A stretch of 64,000 bases of DNA from Phoronis australis (Eukaryota; Phoronida; Phoronidae), in assembly GCA_002633005.1 (NCBI GenBank), contig NMRA01000144.1, forward strand, positions 4,185-68,184. Direction: 5' to 3'. This document shows, one piece after another, positions 37,801 through 47,331 of the stretch. Made by a program: the position numbers and the translations under genes. Position 1 is the stretch's first letter. Every line of letters starts with the position of its first letter. Under the pieces are notes generated by a model. The model was not told the DNA's origin. It saw only the letters and a list, made by a program, of their open reading frames with translations, and did not search any database.

Positions 37801-40800
37801 AATGTAACCTTTTCTACCGTGGAATAGCACCGAAATCTAACCTTAGACCATGCCACAATTACCAACTAACTTTTATTCTTAATCCGATTAATATTTTCAA
37901 AAACTCTAGAAGCCATGTTCTGGTGTTAAAAACATCATATTTCTTCACACGCGTCTTTGCTCTTCCAAAGCACTGTTATCGGTTCTGTTGTTTGAATTCC
38001 ATGTGGTTACAGTAAGACGCCGGGAAATCTCCTGATGGTCACATTGCTTTGGAGAAAGGAAACTAAACAGCGACATGTACATGTGCAAGTGAAAGAAATG
38101 CTCTGCAGCAATAACGGCACGCTAGTTGTTCTCAAGTCTGGGAATCTTTTCGAATTTGAGTAAATGACAGGATAAATAAATTTCCGTATAACAGTATTGG
38201 GCAAATTCAAAACTTAGTTTTTGACTGCATGTGTGGATTTATTTCCTCTCAAAAACCCGAGTATAAATGCATAACCTCATTGAAGGTCAGTGTAGGCCTA
38301 CTGTGCATTAAACTAAAAACAACAGGTTAGCGTTCAATAACACTAGGACCTACGCTAGGACCAAGCTAAAATCTAGCCGAAGTCACGTGTTCTCATTTAA
38401 AATACACGGCAATATCTCACGTAGTCTCGCGAAGTATTGCTTTTTAGCGAGGTCCTAGCGTTACTGAACGGGAGGCAGGTATACCTCTTGTATCTGGGCC
38501 TCAAAGCAGATACTCTGTAACGCGTCATCAGTCCACCATTTTGTTTGAAACAGGGGCATGTTACTGAAAGAACGAAGACATATAAGTGACGATTCAATAC
38601 GAAAACACTGCCTCGTCTGCTTTATCAATGATAACAAAGTCACGGACAGGTGCTTGAAAGACCTGTTATGTTATGCCACTGACATTGTTCGTAACCTGAC
38701 GTTGTTATAGTCGCACGGGACTAGAGAAAGCTACATGTATAGAGGCGCAAGAATAAGACCCAGGTCAGGGTCACGTTGATTACAAGTTATACGCTAGGTA
38801 GCAACACCCGCGTCACATTAACACGCGTTGCTATTGTTGAACAATGCACCTGACTTTATGCGAGAATTGCACTTAACCAGCGTCGAAGTTTTTGGTCAGA
38901 CTACACAGTCACCAAAAGCTGACGAAGAAACAAGAAGTGGGGGCGATCTTCAAGAGCCTGACCCGATCCGTTTTCCCTCGTCATTAAGAACTTGGTCTAC
39001 CTGTACACAAAAACGACAGACTTTTCGGTACACACAGTTTTATCTAAGAACATAGAATAATGTATCTCGCTTCATTTTGGTGGCTTTTAAGCACAAAAAC
39101 TCAAATATGGTCCGTTGCATATCAGTGATGGTTAAACTTCTACATCGAGGCAACTGCTTCCTTCGTAGCGAAAACGTTGGAAAATGATCGTTGCCTTCAC
39201 CCACCTGATAAAGTCGACCTTCTCTTCCAATTCTTGGTCAAAAATACGAGGACATACATTGCTGAAGATTTCTTTCTCCACCACCAACAATTCGCAGGCT
39301 TCACGGCACCTGATATTTGCTTGTCGAGTGATGTCTTTTAGCAACGCCAACTCCTGCAAAAGAATTTCGTTTTTATACAGTCTCATGCAGATTTCGTCTC
39401 CTTTCTGCTCGAAGCCATCACCATTTCCACTAACAATATCATTACCAACATCATCACCACCAATATCCTCGTCATTATCGACTCTGTCATCGTCACCATT
39501 GTTGCCATTGTCATCGTCATCGTCGTATTTCTTTTCATTTCCTTGCCTGAGTATCAACAAGACGTCACACAATTCTTTTTGAACCTATGCTTTAAATTCG
39601 GTGATGCGACCAACAAGATTAGTCCATTGACATTGAGACGAATTTGAACCAAATTGAGGCACATGCTCATATGGTCGTATTGCTCTCAAGGGCCGTTTTT
39701 CTAACCACGCCGTGATTTTCTCCAAAAAGCAGACGACAACATTAGATTGCGTCGCGTTCTCTGTCCAAAACGCTGTCTAGCCAATTATTGGCGTGCTTTG
39801 GTTGTACACGCAGGTGAAACTTGAAGTAATTGAGTGTTGGCGTCTCGAAATTGTGATTTTGCAATAAAGCAGATAGATCTATGCAAATTCTCTCTTTAAC
39901 TAAAGTAGAAAGTAAAACGCAGAATCAGAGAAAGCCAGCACAGACAGGTACAACATGTACACCAACCCCAAATGAGCTTCCTCGAGTTAATATAGTGTCC
40001 GTTTGGAGAAAGGTATTGCCGGCTGAGTCGTGTTCTTCGACATCGACGAAAACGCTTCCGGAAAAGATGAAATAAAAGTTCAATCCCACGTGACCTTTTC
40101 TTAAAACCACTCGATCCGACTCGACGCTGCAATAAAATAAAATTGACAAGTGAAGTGAAATAAAAATGACTGTGAGTATTGAAGACTGAGGATGGCAACA
40201 GAGGTCTGCGCTTAGTTACATCGTATAAAAAGCGCATGTGATAGTTTTAGGTGAAAGTCAATAGAATCTACAGTGGCAAATGTACAGGGTTGAAAGACTG
40301 ACAAACCACAAGGAAAAAATAATCTAACTGAAAAATGTGGTTAACCACACTGGATCAAAATAACAAATTCTACTAAAATACTCAAATGAAGTACTTTGAA
40401 ATGTACTTGATAACAACACCGCTTGACTTTAAATTTGAATTGATGACTTCTGAATTGAAACCTTTTCACTGGATTCCAGATGAACAAAAATGCTCTCTGC
40501 TATACTTACTACTGATAAAGAAACGACTGACAGAGGGCCAGCTGAATTCTTTCCGTAAATTTGTCGAAACTCTTCAACCCTCTCAATAGAGCATGCAGTC
40601 GCCTACAGTCATTTTCTGTCCGCTCGCTTGGTTCCTTCGACAGAATGGACAGAGCCCACGGGGCCAGACGTGTATGGATCTAAAACGATTAAGTTGAACT
40701 GAGATTTGACTTGTGGCTTTTGAACAGGTATGTTATTCTTTCCTGTGCAATTAACCTCGTATAATTACAATATTTTGATGAGGTCTCAGAGTGAACACTG

Positions 40801-43800
40801 CGCAGTCTTAACCCTCTCTTTGTCAAATACATGTAATACCGCTTAACCAAGGCTACATACCGGTATACTTACTTAAGACTACATGCGGGTATTCAAACTG
40901 GCCTCAAATTGATGTTCACACACATATAGATAGGAAGTGACTTCAGAACTTGGGAATAACTGACAGTTGGTTATCTTAATGGTCGATTGATTTGCTTGAC
41001 CCCAAGCTCAAGAAGTTGGGTATCTAGTCCGGAGGCTGTTCTGTGATTCTGAGCTGGTCTCAGGGTGATAACGGGACGAACGTTCTACGTTCTAACCCAG
41101 GGTTAACCCTGGAAGGCCCTATGTGGTAAAATTGCAACACAACTTTTGATAATCTATAATTAATCCTCAATCACTTTCCACTCCTGTTCTTGATTGTATA
41201 CCCTCCAAGGCCCATTGTTGCAGTAATACTACACTGGGGACCTCTCTTGACAAATGATCTAACTACATATATTTGAATTAGAAATTCAAGATGTCTGCCG
41301 CCATGACTAACGCTTGGTACGAGTTAATGGGTGCCCCATCTATGAGAGGTCGCGCTACTGGAACCACCGAATCTGTATTGCAAAACAGTTTCAGCTAAAC
41401 GAACAAGAATTAACCATAAAATAGCAGGCGACGGAAGAAAATTTGGTTAGAATCGCCAAAAGACAGTTTAGAGTCCCTTTAAACTTTGTCATTGAAAGTA
41501 CGAATGCAAAACGAGACCTGTGCTGTAGTGAAAACAGGTTCTCTTCTGGTTGCGAATCAGTTGTGCCGGCGTAATCTTTCACGTGGCACAAGAGATGAAA
41601 TTCTTACCCGCTCTCTTCCGTAGACATCTTTGTTGAATGCTAAATCCCGGGCCTCAATACTATTATTAAGTTGATGGTACTGCATTTCTGTGGCTGTTTT
41701 AGGTGTGATATTAATACTGTGTTTGATCATAAACTTGAGCCATCGTATAATCCACACCACTTTCCATTGAGCGGTCCAGTACAAATTTCGGAGCTGAAAT
41801 ACAACATATAAAGATATTACAGTGTATGCCGACCTGAGGTCACGACCTCTAGTAACTGGCGGCGTTCCGTAGACTCGAGACATCCGCATGCGTGTGCGGC
41901 GAAACATCGTTGCTCACAAAACGGAAACAGTGAGTTCTGTAGGATACTTTAAGGGTTTATACTCAGAATTTAACATGGATAACCTCACCGACCTATCACT
42001 TCAGTGGCCACCCTTTTGCAAGGTTACGCTCGTAAGATCTCGGGCATCTTGTGTGATCTCGCTTGTCTCGCAATAAACTTGTCTGTTAACGCTTCTAGGA
42101 AATTCTTTCCAACAGTGAAGTCTAAGTAAAATACCCTTCAGGTAATGCCTCATAGCAACTCTGCAGTTATTTTAAACGGGTCGCCACATATATAATAAGT
42201 TGAATGGATAAAAACCAGTAGGGTGAATCGGAAAAATTCACCCTACGTTTGAGTTCTAATACGTGACAATCACCGAGATAAAAAGCATTGAGGATAATGA
42301 AGAACAATATGGACACTTCGCAAACGTTTGAAGCAAGTGGCCCATTCTGCATACTTACGATAACCACAACAAATTTCAACCATAAAGGTAAGACCTGCCG
42401 TCATTTCCGAGAGTCGCATTTTTACAATGAATTATTTATTATTAATTTTCCATCAGAGAAGCCACATGTTTTACAAATCCTTGACGACCTTAAAATAATA
42501 TCTGTACGTTTACAGTATCGAGCGAATATACTTCTTAGACGTCTTTTACGAAGTGATCACTCCAATTTGGTGGACATTGCTGAAAACTAGTTGGCTAAAA
42601 ACCTTCACTTTTGATAAAAATGAAGGTCTTCACCGAGATCTCGGTCGAAAATTAAAAACCATCTAAAAGAAAAAAGAAAACACGAAAGCGTGACATGTAG
42701 ACCGCTGAACACAGCAGTATAATTGGTTAACCTCGTGCGAAAATTTTCTCGCGCCAGTTATTAGAACAATCTCTCTGAAAAATACAGTGCTTCTAAAAAA
42801 TTCGACCAGTATCTCCATGCACACAACAAGAGTTCAACAAGGAATTCATTAACATATCGTTTGATGGATTGAAAACTAAAGTATACTCTCAAAACTATTA
42901 CCCCCAGTAGGAAGATATGCTGCCATCTACAATGTACAACATTGCCAGACAGTATTCACCGCTTTGTGTTGAAGGAAAAATACGAGCGTAACAATGCAGT
43001 AATGTTATGTACATGTAAAGGATCAAATAAAAAATGAAGTAAGCCGATGTAGAGTTATCGCAAGAAAATAATGTATCGGGAAAATGTACCCTCCAAACAA
43101 GCACCTGCCAAAGAAATTCTTTCAACATGTGAATTGCTTGGACAATATTTGGACATTTGAGAAGTTAAATTTGAATGAATGCCTGTCTGAACATGAAGTG
43201 CTTGTTGAATCTTCAGACTGGTGATTGAGGTTAAAGCGCCACGAAGGAAAATTTGATTCCGGCCATTACCGCAGTAAAATTGGTCTCCGCCTGTTGCGTG
43301 CGCACATGAGAAGTGAATTCTGCGTTTGCAAAGTACCAATAGTTCGTAATTAGTCCTTGAAACCACGCTTGCTGCATAATTTGACCCGCCGTGACAAGCC
43401 AGTTTGTAGAACCTGGCCATAGGCAGTACGAAGCGTTCATAATTGCGAACTTTGACCTTCATTTTGACCAAGAAACGATTTGAAAACAATTTCAAAACGG
43501 AAAGTATTCGAAATGTTCTTTTTTGTTGTGACATATGGGTTTAGAGCGACTTTCAATAACAGGGATCATTACGTAATATATGTAGATATAATTAAAATTA
43601 AACATACACATAAAACTGCAGAAACAGTGTCGTTTGATTGGCGTGACCTTCCTAATTGCCAGCGTACTCATTTGGCCAAAGTATGTACTATCTCAGAATA
43701 GGGAACAGGATTGTGGAGTTTGATGTTTGACTTTATACCAGGTTCCTAATTATTGAGTAAATTTATCGCAAAACAACGTAACCAATAACAAAGCCAAATT

Positions 43801-45249
43801 TCGTTTGATATAAGGGTTCAATAGGAAATATTCAGAACGTTGTAATACTTTTCTAAATTATCATTTCGCTTGACCTAACCTTTGATTTTTTTTAAATAAA
43901 ATCGTAAAATTCCTATTCTGATAGCCTCACATGGAAAACATCTAAAAACACCCCTAAAAGTGTTAGGAAGAACCGTGTATAAAGCACAGTAATGAATCTG
44001 AAAGTTGTGTAATTGAATCTTATTGGCTATTTCTGGATGCTCCGATATTTGTCAAATTTGGCCATTTTACGAGGGTCCGGCATAACCTTAAACGGTTCGA
44101 ACATGTGCGATTGCCATCTTGTATTATTAACAAAGATTGACGTACAGTTTTTAAGGCGTTATCTTTTTAAATGAAATATGTTGCATCACCTCAGCTAAAA
44201 TCAATAAATTACGTGCAGTGGACCTTCTGCTATACAAACGTTGTGAAAGTTTCGATCCCGTTTCTCCTGCTGAATACCCGTTCTCCCTGCGACTACGCTG
44301 TGCAATACTCCCCCAGTATTTCCTATAAAAATTTCACTACGAGTCTCCTACTAAATTTTACTTTATTTTACTTTTATCACCACCGACTAACAGTGGATAT
44401 GATGTTGGAACGAATTACTTTTCATTAGCCCATTCTTACCCTTTGTTTCCTACATTTTCTTTCCTCGATAACCGCTGCTTCTCGTTCTCTTTTCAAGTTC
44501 AACCACGCCACTTTCTTTTCAGCGGGCAAAGATGTCCTAAATTTTATATTGCCAATTTTTGTCTGACAGTCAACATTTTGCCTCATCAGTCGTCTACACA
44601 TTGATTCTTGTCTTATTTTATTTTTCGCCCCGTCAACTGACTCTGCTTGTACCCGTTTATCACCCATTCTTCGACTGGTCGCATCCCCACAAGCGATAAC
44701 CATGGACGCTGTTTTAGGTCGTTGCGGTAGCTGTGTGCGTCGTCGTTCACCGTCTCCAGCAGTTTTTGGACGTCGTTTTTTTCGTGAAGCCGAGTCCAGT
44801 TCATGGCTGCTACTGGATAGATGTAAAGGCTGCGTTCTCGGCTCATCTAAAAGTTCCGAGAGAAACAGTAACCGCTTAATTTTTACGCCTTCCTTTGGCA
44901 CAATTTCCTTGCTTTTATTTTGTTTCCCATCAGTTCGCCAGTCCTTTCCTGTTTTACTATTTTCCCACTGAACAGGGGAGATTGCCTGCTCGGATAATGA
45001 AGTCACGGAAATTGAGGTGTGCAGGTCAGTTTCAGCGGTACTCCCGGTGCTGGCACTATTTTGTTGGCAGCCATTTACACAGGGACGGATCTTTGGCAGA
45101 CCTGCATCTTGTATGGGAGGCAACTCACTGTCCATCGACCCATAGCAAGAGGATCCGGACTGTGAATGCAGTTGCGACATCTTGATTTCTGTCACGCGAG
45201 GGCATTTACAGATTCCGGTAGGTACAGTGTAGGCTGACACAAGTGACAT
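31586..45249 (-). CDS. CNBD2-like protein with two cyclic-nucleotide-binding domains (13 exons)
   Basis: Thirteen exons join without a phase conflict (44440-45249, 41608-41793, 40510-40679, 39967-40126, 39205-39353, 38485-38563, 36877-36942, 36121-36253, 34733-34839, 33729-33944, 33262-33416, 32451-32590, 31586-31875) into about 886 residues. Order: Ser-rich basic N-terminus (1-270), helical segment (271-332), first cNBD (about 350-475) with an intact cassette FGELALLKDITRQA, second cNBD begun at about 488-545 (GKIIV...YICMEGKC) and resumed at about 682-735, separated by a charged insertion, and a Lys/Glu-rich coiled-coil tail. In CNBD2 of mammals the protein binds cAMP and is needed for normal sperm flagella. 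By analogy this one probably acts in sperm or cilia (inference). Start could be the ATG at 45249 or at 45180. A close relative of CNBD2 is likely; orthology is not proven. Confidence 0.85.
32208..32272 (-). mobile_element. GC-rich 70-base TIR element inside CNBD2-like intron
   Basis: Inverted copy of the 12.4-kb family: GGGCGGCGCACC at one end, GTGCCGCCCATG at the other, with CCCCCATTTTTCAGTGCT between. It lies in the intron between exons 12 and 13. Confidence 0.78.
32451..32590 (-). CDS. CNBD2-like exon 12
   Basis: Acceptor CGATGCAACCTAG, donor GTATCT. It starts with the last base of a Glu codon and ends with one base of a Gly codon. It encodes an amphipathic, Glu/Lys/Tyr-rich helix region after the second cNBD. 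Confidence 0.87.
33262..33416 (-). CDS. CNBD2-like exon 11 (end of second cNBD)
   Basis: Acceptor CTATGTTTTTCAG, donor GTAAGT. It encodes DLFAIVRNGCGIASLILVSS and a following RFF segment. This matches the strand and hinge part of a cNBD but lacks the Glu and Arg of a nucleotide-binding cassette. Confidence 0.88.
33729..33944 (-). CDS. CNBD2-like exon 10 (insertion and cNBD resumption)
   Basis: Acceptor GATTTGATTTAG, donor GTGAGT; exactly 72 codons in phase 0. The first two thirds are charged (KTAKKSLEDRTKPRK) and belong to the insertion. The end, LVFLSIGTLSPLEVF, resumes the domain. Confidence 0.87.
34733..34839 (-). CDS. CNBD2-like exon 9 (insertion)
   Basis: Acceptor TTTCTCCTATTCAG, donor GTAAAA. 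It encodes a Lys/Glu-rich helix (KRAITEAKEQNEKHKLDK) inside the insertion of the second cNBD. Confidence 0.85.
35121..35354 (+). repeat. Diverged dispersed repeat, copy 2 (intronic)
   Basis: GACGGCCTTAATTATATTTC, GGTTAACTGATTTTCT and AATGCGCAACTTGAC match the copy at 18451-18714 in order and orientation. It lies in the intron between exons 8 and 9 of the CNBD2-like gene. Confidence 0.5.
36121..36253 (-). CDS. CNBD2-like exon 8
   Basis: Acceptor TACTTGCTCTGCAG, donor GTGAGT. It encodes GKCTIYKHLELESELL, the strand after the Gly of the second cNBD, then the start of the insertion. Confidence 0.87.
36877..36942 (-). CDS. CNBD2-like exon 7
   Basis: Only 66 bases: acceptor TTTTTTGTTCCACTGCAG, donor GTTTGT. 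It encodes YKTGKIIVTDSANDDWIYIC and then ME, the classic (Y/F)xxGxxI...(Y/W)IxxxG strand pattern of a cNBD. Confidence 0.88.
38331..38470 (-). mobile_element. 140-base MITE family B, copy 2, next to a splice donor
   Basis: Reverse-oriented copy of the element at 25001-25141 with ends CGTTCAATAACACTAGGACC and (inverted) CGTTCAGTAACGCTAGGACC. It sits inside the intron after CNBD2-like exon 6, leaving only 14 bases of intron between it and that exon. Confidence 0.88.
38485..38563 (-). CDS. CNBD2-like exon 6
   Basis: Acceptor TTCGTTCTTTCAG, donor GTATAC. The first base completes a Ser codon. It encodes NMPLFQTKWWTDDALQSICF and then six more residues, matching the helix before the beta barrel of a cNBD. 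Confidence 0.88.
39205..39353 (-). CDS. CNBD2-like exon 5 (second half of cNBD1 cassette)
   Basis: Acceptor ATTCTTTTGCAG, donor GTGGGT. It begins GAG TTG GCG: the Glu of the FGE cassette is its first codon. It encodes ELALLKDITRQANIRCREAC, then CELLVVEKEIF, ending in DFI plus two bases. Confidence 0.9.
39354..39966 (-). other. CNBD2-like intron with ATC/GAT microsatellite
   Basis: The exon 5 frame reads on upstream through a Asp/Asn-rich run (about 39415-39540), but that run is a GAT-type microsatellite inside the intron. Using the acceptor at 39354 joins perfectly to exon 4. Confidence 0.75.
39967..40126 (-). CDS. CNBD2-like exon 4 (cNBD1 barrel)
   Basis: Acceptor ATTTTATTTTATTGCAG, donor GTTGGT. 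It encodes RVVLRKGHVGLNFYFIFSGS, then a loop and RGSSFG. The last three residues supply the FG of the FGE cassette. Confidence 0.9.
40510..40679 (-). CDS. CNBD2-like exon 3 (start of cNBD1)
   Basis: Acceptor AACTTAATCGTTTTAG, donor GTAAGT. It encodes ALSILSKEPSERTENDCRRL followed by the LKSF-DKF helix, the usual lead-in to a cNBD in this family. The exon ends with two bases completed to a Tyr codon by exon 4. Confidence 0.88.
41608..41793 (-). CDS. CNBD2-like exon 2
   Basis: Acceptor ATGTTGTATTTCAG, donor GTAAGA; 62 codons in phase 0. It encodes a Trp-rich, amphipathic helix (WTAQWKVVWIIRWLKFMIKH) and the LAFNKDVYGRER segment before cNBD1. Confidence 0.86.
41794..44439 (-). other. CNBD2-like intron 1
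   Basis: 2.6-kb intron. It contains overlapping minus-strand open frames at 43055-43534 and 43231-43440 that I could not link to splice sites or a family. Confidence 0.6.
44440..45249 (-). CDS. CNBD2-like exon 1 (N-terminal region)
   Basis: Open from an ATG at 45249 (second Met at 45180) to the donor GTAAGA at 44439. It encodes up to 270 residues, rich in Ser, Lys, Arg and Gln, with basic clusters (RKKRRPKTAGDGERRR) and no recognised domain. The true 5' border is uncertain: CACTTGTGTCAG near 45237 could be an acceptor if an earlier exon exists. Confidence 0.75.
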
Positions 45250-45382
45250 GTCCAGAGAAAGTCAAACTCGTACAATCGTCCTTGATGCACGTGAGCTGTT
45301 TAGTCCTAACTCGCAATATTCCATGTCCAATGACCATTTGCATTTCCAAGAATGCATGTAAGTTCCACCGGCGGTATATAAA

Positions 45383-45555
45383 TTACACATAGAAGAAGAC
45401 GGCGTCCGTGTCTTGCATGACATCCTCGTTCCCTTGGGTGTCCGACACTATTCTGCCCATAGCAACCTGGTTATTGAAAAATAACTCGTCGCTCATCAAA
45501 CGTCGCACAATCCTTTTTCTGTCAGTCATGAACAAAAGCGAGGACATCTGATCAC
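45383..45555 (-). CDS. Unrecognised gene, terminal exon
   Basis: Acceptor TATGTTCCTTTATAG; the first two bases complete a Cys codon. It encodes DQMSSLLFMTDRKRIVRRLM and 36 further residues, then TAA at 45383-45385. Other frames are closed. Confidence 0.7.
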
Positions 45556-47331
45556 CTATAAAGGAACATAGACAAACAGCATTTTAAAATCACAGACAAT
45601 GTGCACACGCTAATGACGTGTTGTATTACATGAGTGTGTTTGAACGAGTTCTGATGAGTATACAATGTATGTGATCAATGGGAATTTCACTCTAACAACC
45701 GGTTGTTTACTCAGCTATAACGTGTTTGCCGGCATGTGTTTTATTAAAATCTTACCATCCTCGCTAAGCGAAAGAATTAAATGGTGTATGTGGTGTGAAA
45801 TTGAACACATGGTCACGTGGTTGTTTTTTGATAGATAATGGATGACGGAACTCGTTTTGCTTCAGTTCGCATAGTTGCATGTATGTAGGTTCCCCTAACT
45901 CTGTGGTAAATGTTAATGTCCATGTTTTCACGAGATATTTTTACAAAAATAAATTAATACTAGTTATGGCTCTGTATTTTCATTTGACTTCAGCACACTG
46001 AATATAGCCGGTCTAATTTACCGAAGGGAATGTGTAACAATGACAGCAATTGTGTCGATGACGACGACAACGAAGATGATGGTGACGATGACATCAATGA
46101 TGGCGGCGATGACAAAAATTTAATTTATGTAACAGCATTGATAAGGGACTACGGTTAATCTTATGCAATCGGTCATCTTGAAGTCTTGTTAAGGTTTTGT
46201 TTGTTTAGTTGCTGTATCTATATGGGGAGTACATACGCCACGCATCAGAATCAACAAGCCAGTACACATACATGTACATGTAAGGCGCGCCTCACCTTGA
46301 CTACCCCGCTATACGATCACGGATCCAGCTTATGACAAAAACAAAGGTGCGCGGTCAGATTATTGAGATCTGTCTGTTTGTTGAACTCAGTGAAAAAAAA
46401 TAGTCCGCTGCATTTCTTCTCTGTGAATGTCTAAAAACTCAGCTGCAAACCTCGATCACAGCTGTACGTAGTCACTCATCTTGGTTTTGTCATTGGTGCA
46501 TGTGCTGTTGTGGTCCATCGCAATGTACCCCATATCTGTTCGCAACCGACTCTCGTATTTCTAAACTTGTTTATGTTGCTATTCTTGCTAATTGCCATTT
46601 AGACACCGCTAGTCGAACACTCAACAGCTCAAAAAAATTATACCTTTCGGATCCATGTACACACATCTAGATCGTCACATACACCAACACATAACATGTA
46701 TTTAATGTGGCAGCTGATCGTCTCGTACGCTGAAAACCTTTCACAAATCCTGACAGTGTTGTCAAAAAGTAGAAAATTAATTTGACTTACATAAAACATC
46801 CCATGTATACCCAGCAAACACGAACGTCTTTTCATCAAGGAAGCGATATCCTATGTAGTAAGTAACAGACCACACCGTAAACTCAACACCTTTTGTCGCC
46901 GATATTAGCGCACTGTCTGTTTACCCAACCGATGCATGGGTCAGATGACAAACAGATTGTTACTATTAGAGCCTAAGTGTCCAGCGCTTAGGGCTGTCAT
47001 AAGGCTGTTTGTTTTTTCTATCAGTCTTGATCGAGAAATTTGCCTTCATCGCCATTGTTATCTAGAAACAGGTTTTCCGTCACTTACAAACTAGCAAACA
47101 TGGTTTATGTGATCGTAACAAAGACTCTACAGTTACAGTGTGAGTTAAGAACAGAAAGCAGGCAAGATTCCCTGAAACTGATGATACCGACGTGATCAAT
47201 AATACCTTGCTTTATTTTCGACAAATAACACTGAATAGGGATTAGCGTAATTCTTTCTTAGTAACAGTGTCTTTAATGTCACGTAGCGGGCAGTACTGGT
47301 TGTAAACTTGAAAGAGTACCAGTCATATAAA
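45383..47331 (-). CDS. Unrecognised gene, last three exons
   Basis: Exons 47206-47331, 46791-46912 and 45383-45555 join in phase (2+1 and 1+2 bases) and end in TAA. They encode about 140 residues of a C-terminus rich in aromatic and hydrophobic residues: KFTTSTARYVTLKTLLLRK, then GVEFTVWSVTYYIGYRFLDE, FVFAGYTWDVLC, RKRIVRRLMSDELFF and an acidic end (NEDVMQDTDAVFFYV). Each intron has GTATTA or GTAAGT donors and pyrimidine-rich acceptors for exons 47206 and 45383; the middle acceptor is weak. I do not recognise the family. The 5' part must lie further right and was not found. The stop is 133 bases upstream of the first ATG of the CNBD2-like gene on the same strand. Confidence 0.68.
46791..46912 (-). 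CDS. Unrecognised gene, penultimate exon
   Basis: Perfect donor GTAAGT. The acceptor AAACAGACAG has a poor pyrimidine tract, which is the weak point of the model. Forty codons, open in a single frame, with GVEFTVWSVTYYIGYRFLDE. Confidence 0.62.
47206..47331 (-). CDS. Unrecognised gene, third exon from the end
   Basis: Strong acceptor TTTGTTTCTTTTGTAG, donor GTATTA. It encodes LYDWYSFKFTTSTARYVTLK and about 20 more residues. It starts with the last base of a split codon, so at least one exon lies upstream. Confidence 0.6.

Noticed and set aside
39360-39572. Asp/Asn/Gly-rich N-terminal extension of the minus-strand frame at 39.2-39.6 kb
   Set aside because: It is a GAT-type microsatellite. 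The exon 5 acceptor at 39354 restores the FGE cassette exactly.
43055-43534. Minus-strand open frame of 159 codons in CNBD2-like intron 1, overlapped by another of 69 codons
   Set aside because: No splice signals, no family pattern, and the exon 1-exon 2 phase joins without it. Could be an old insertion; left uncalled.
45375-45384. TATA box (TATATAAATT, reads TATA-like on both strands) as promoter of the CNBD2-like gene
   Set aside because: It coincides with the stop codon region of the upstream gene. Position alone is weak evidence.
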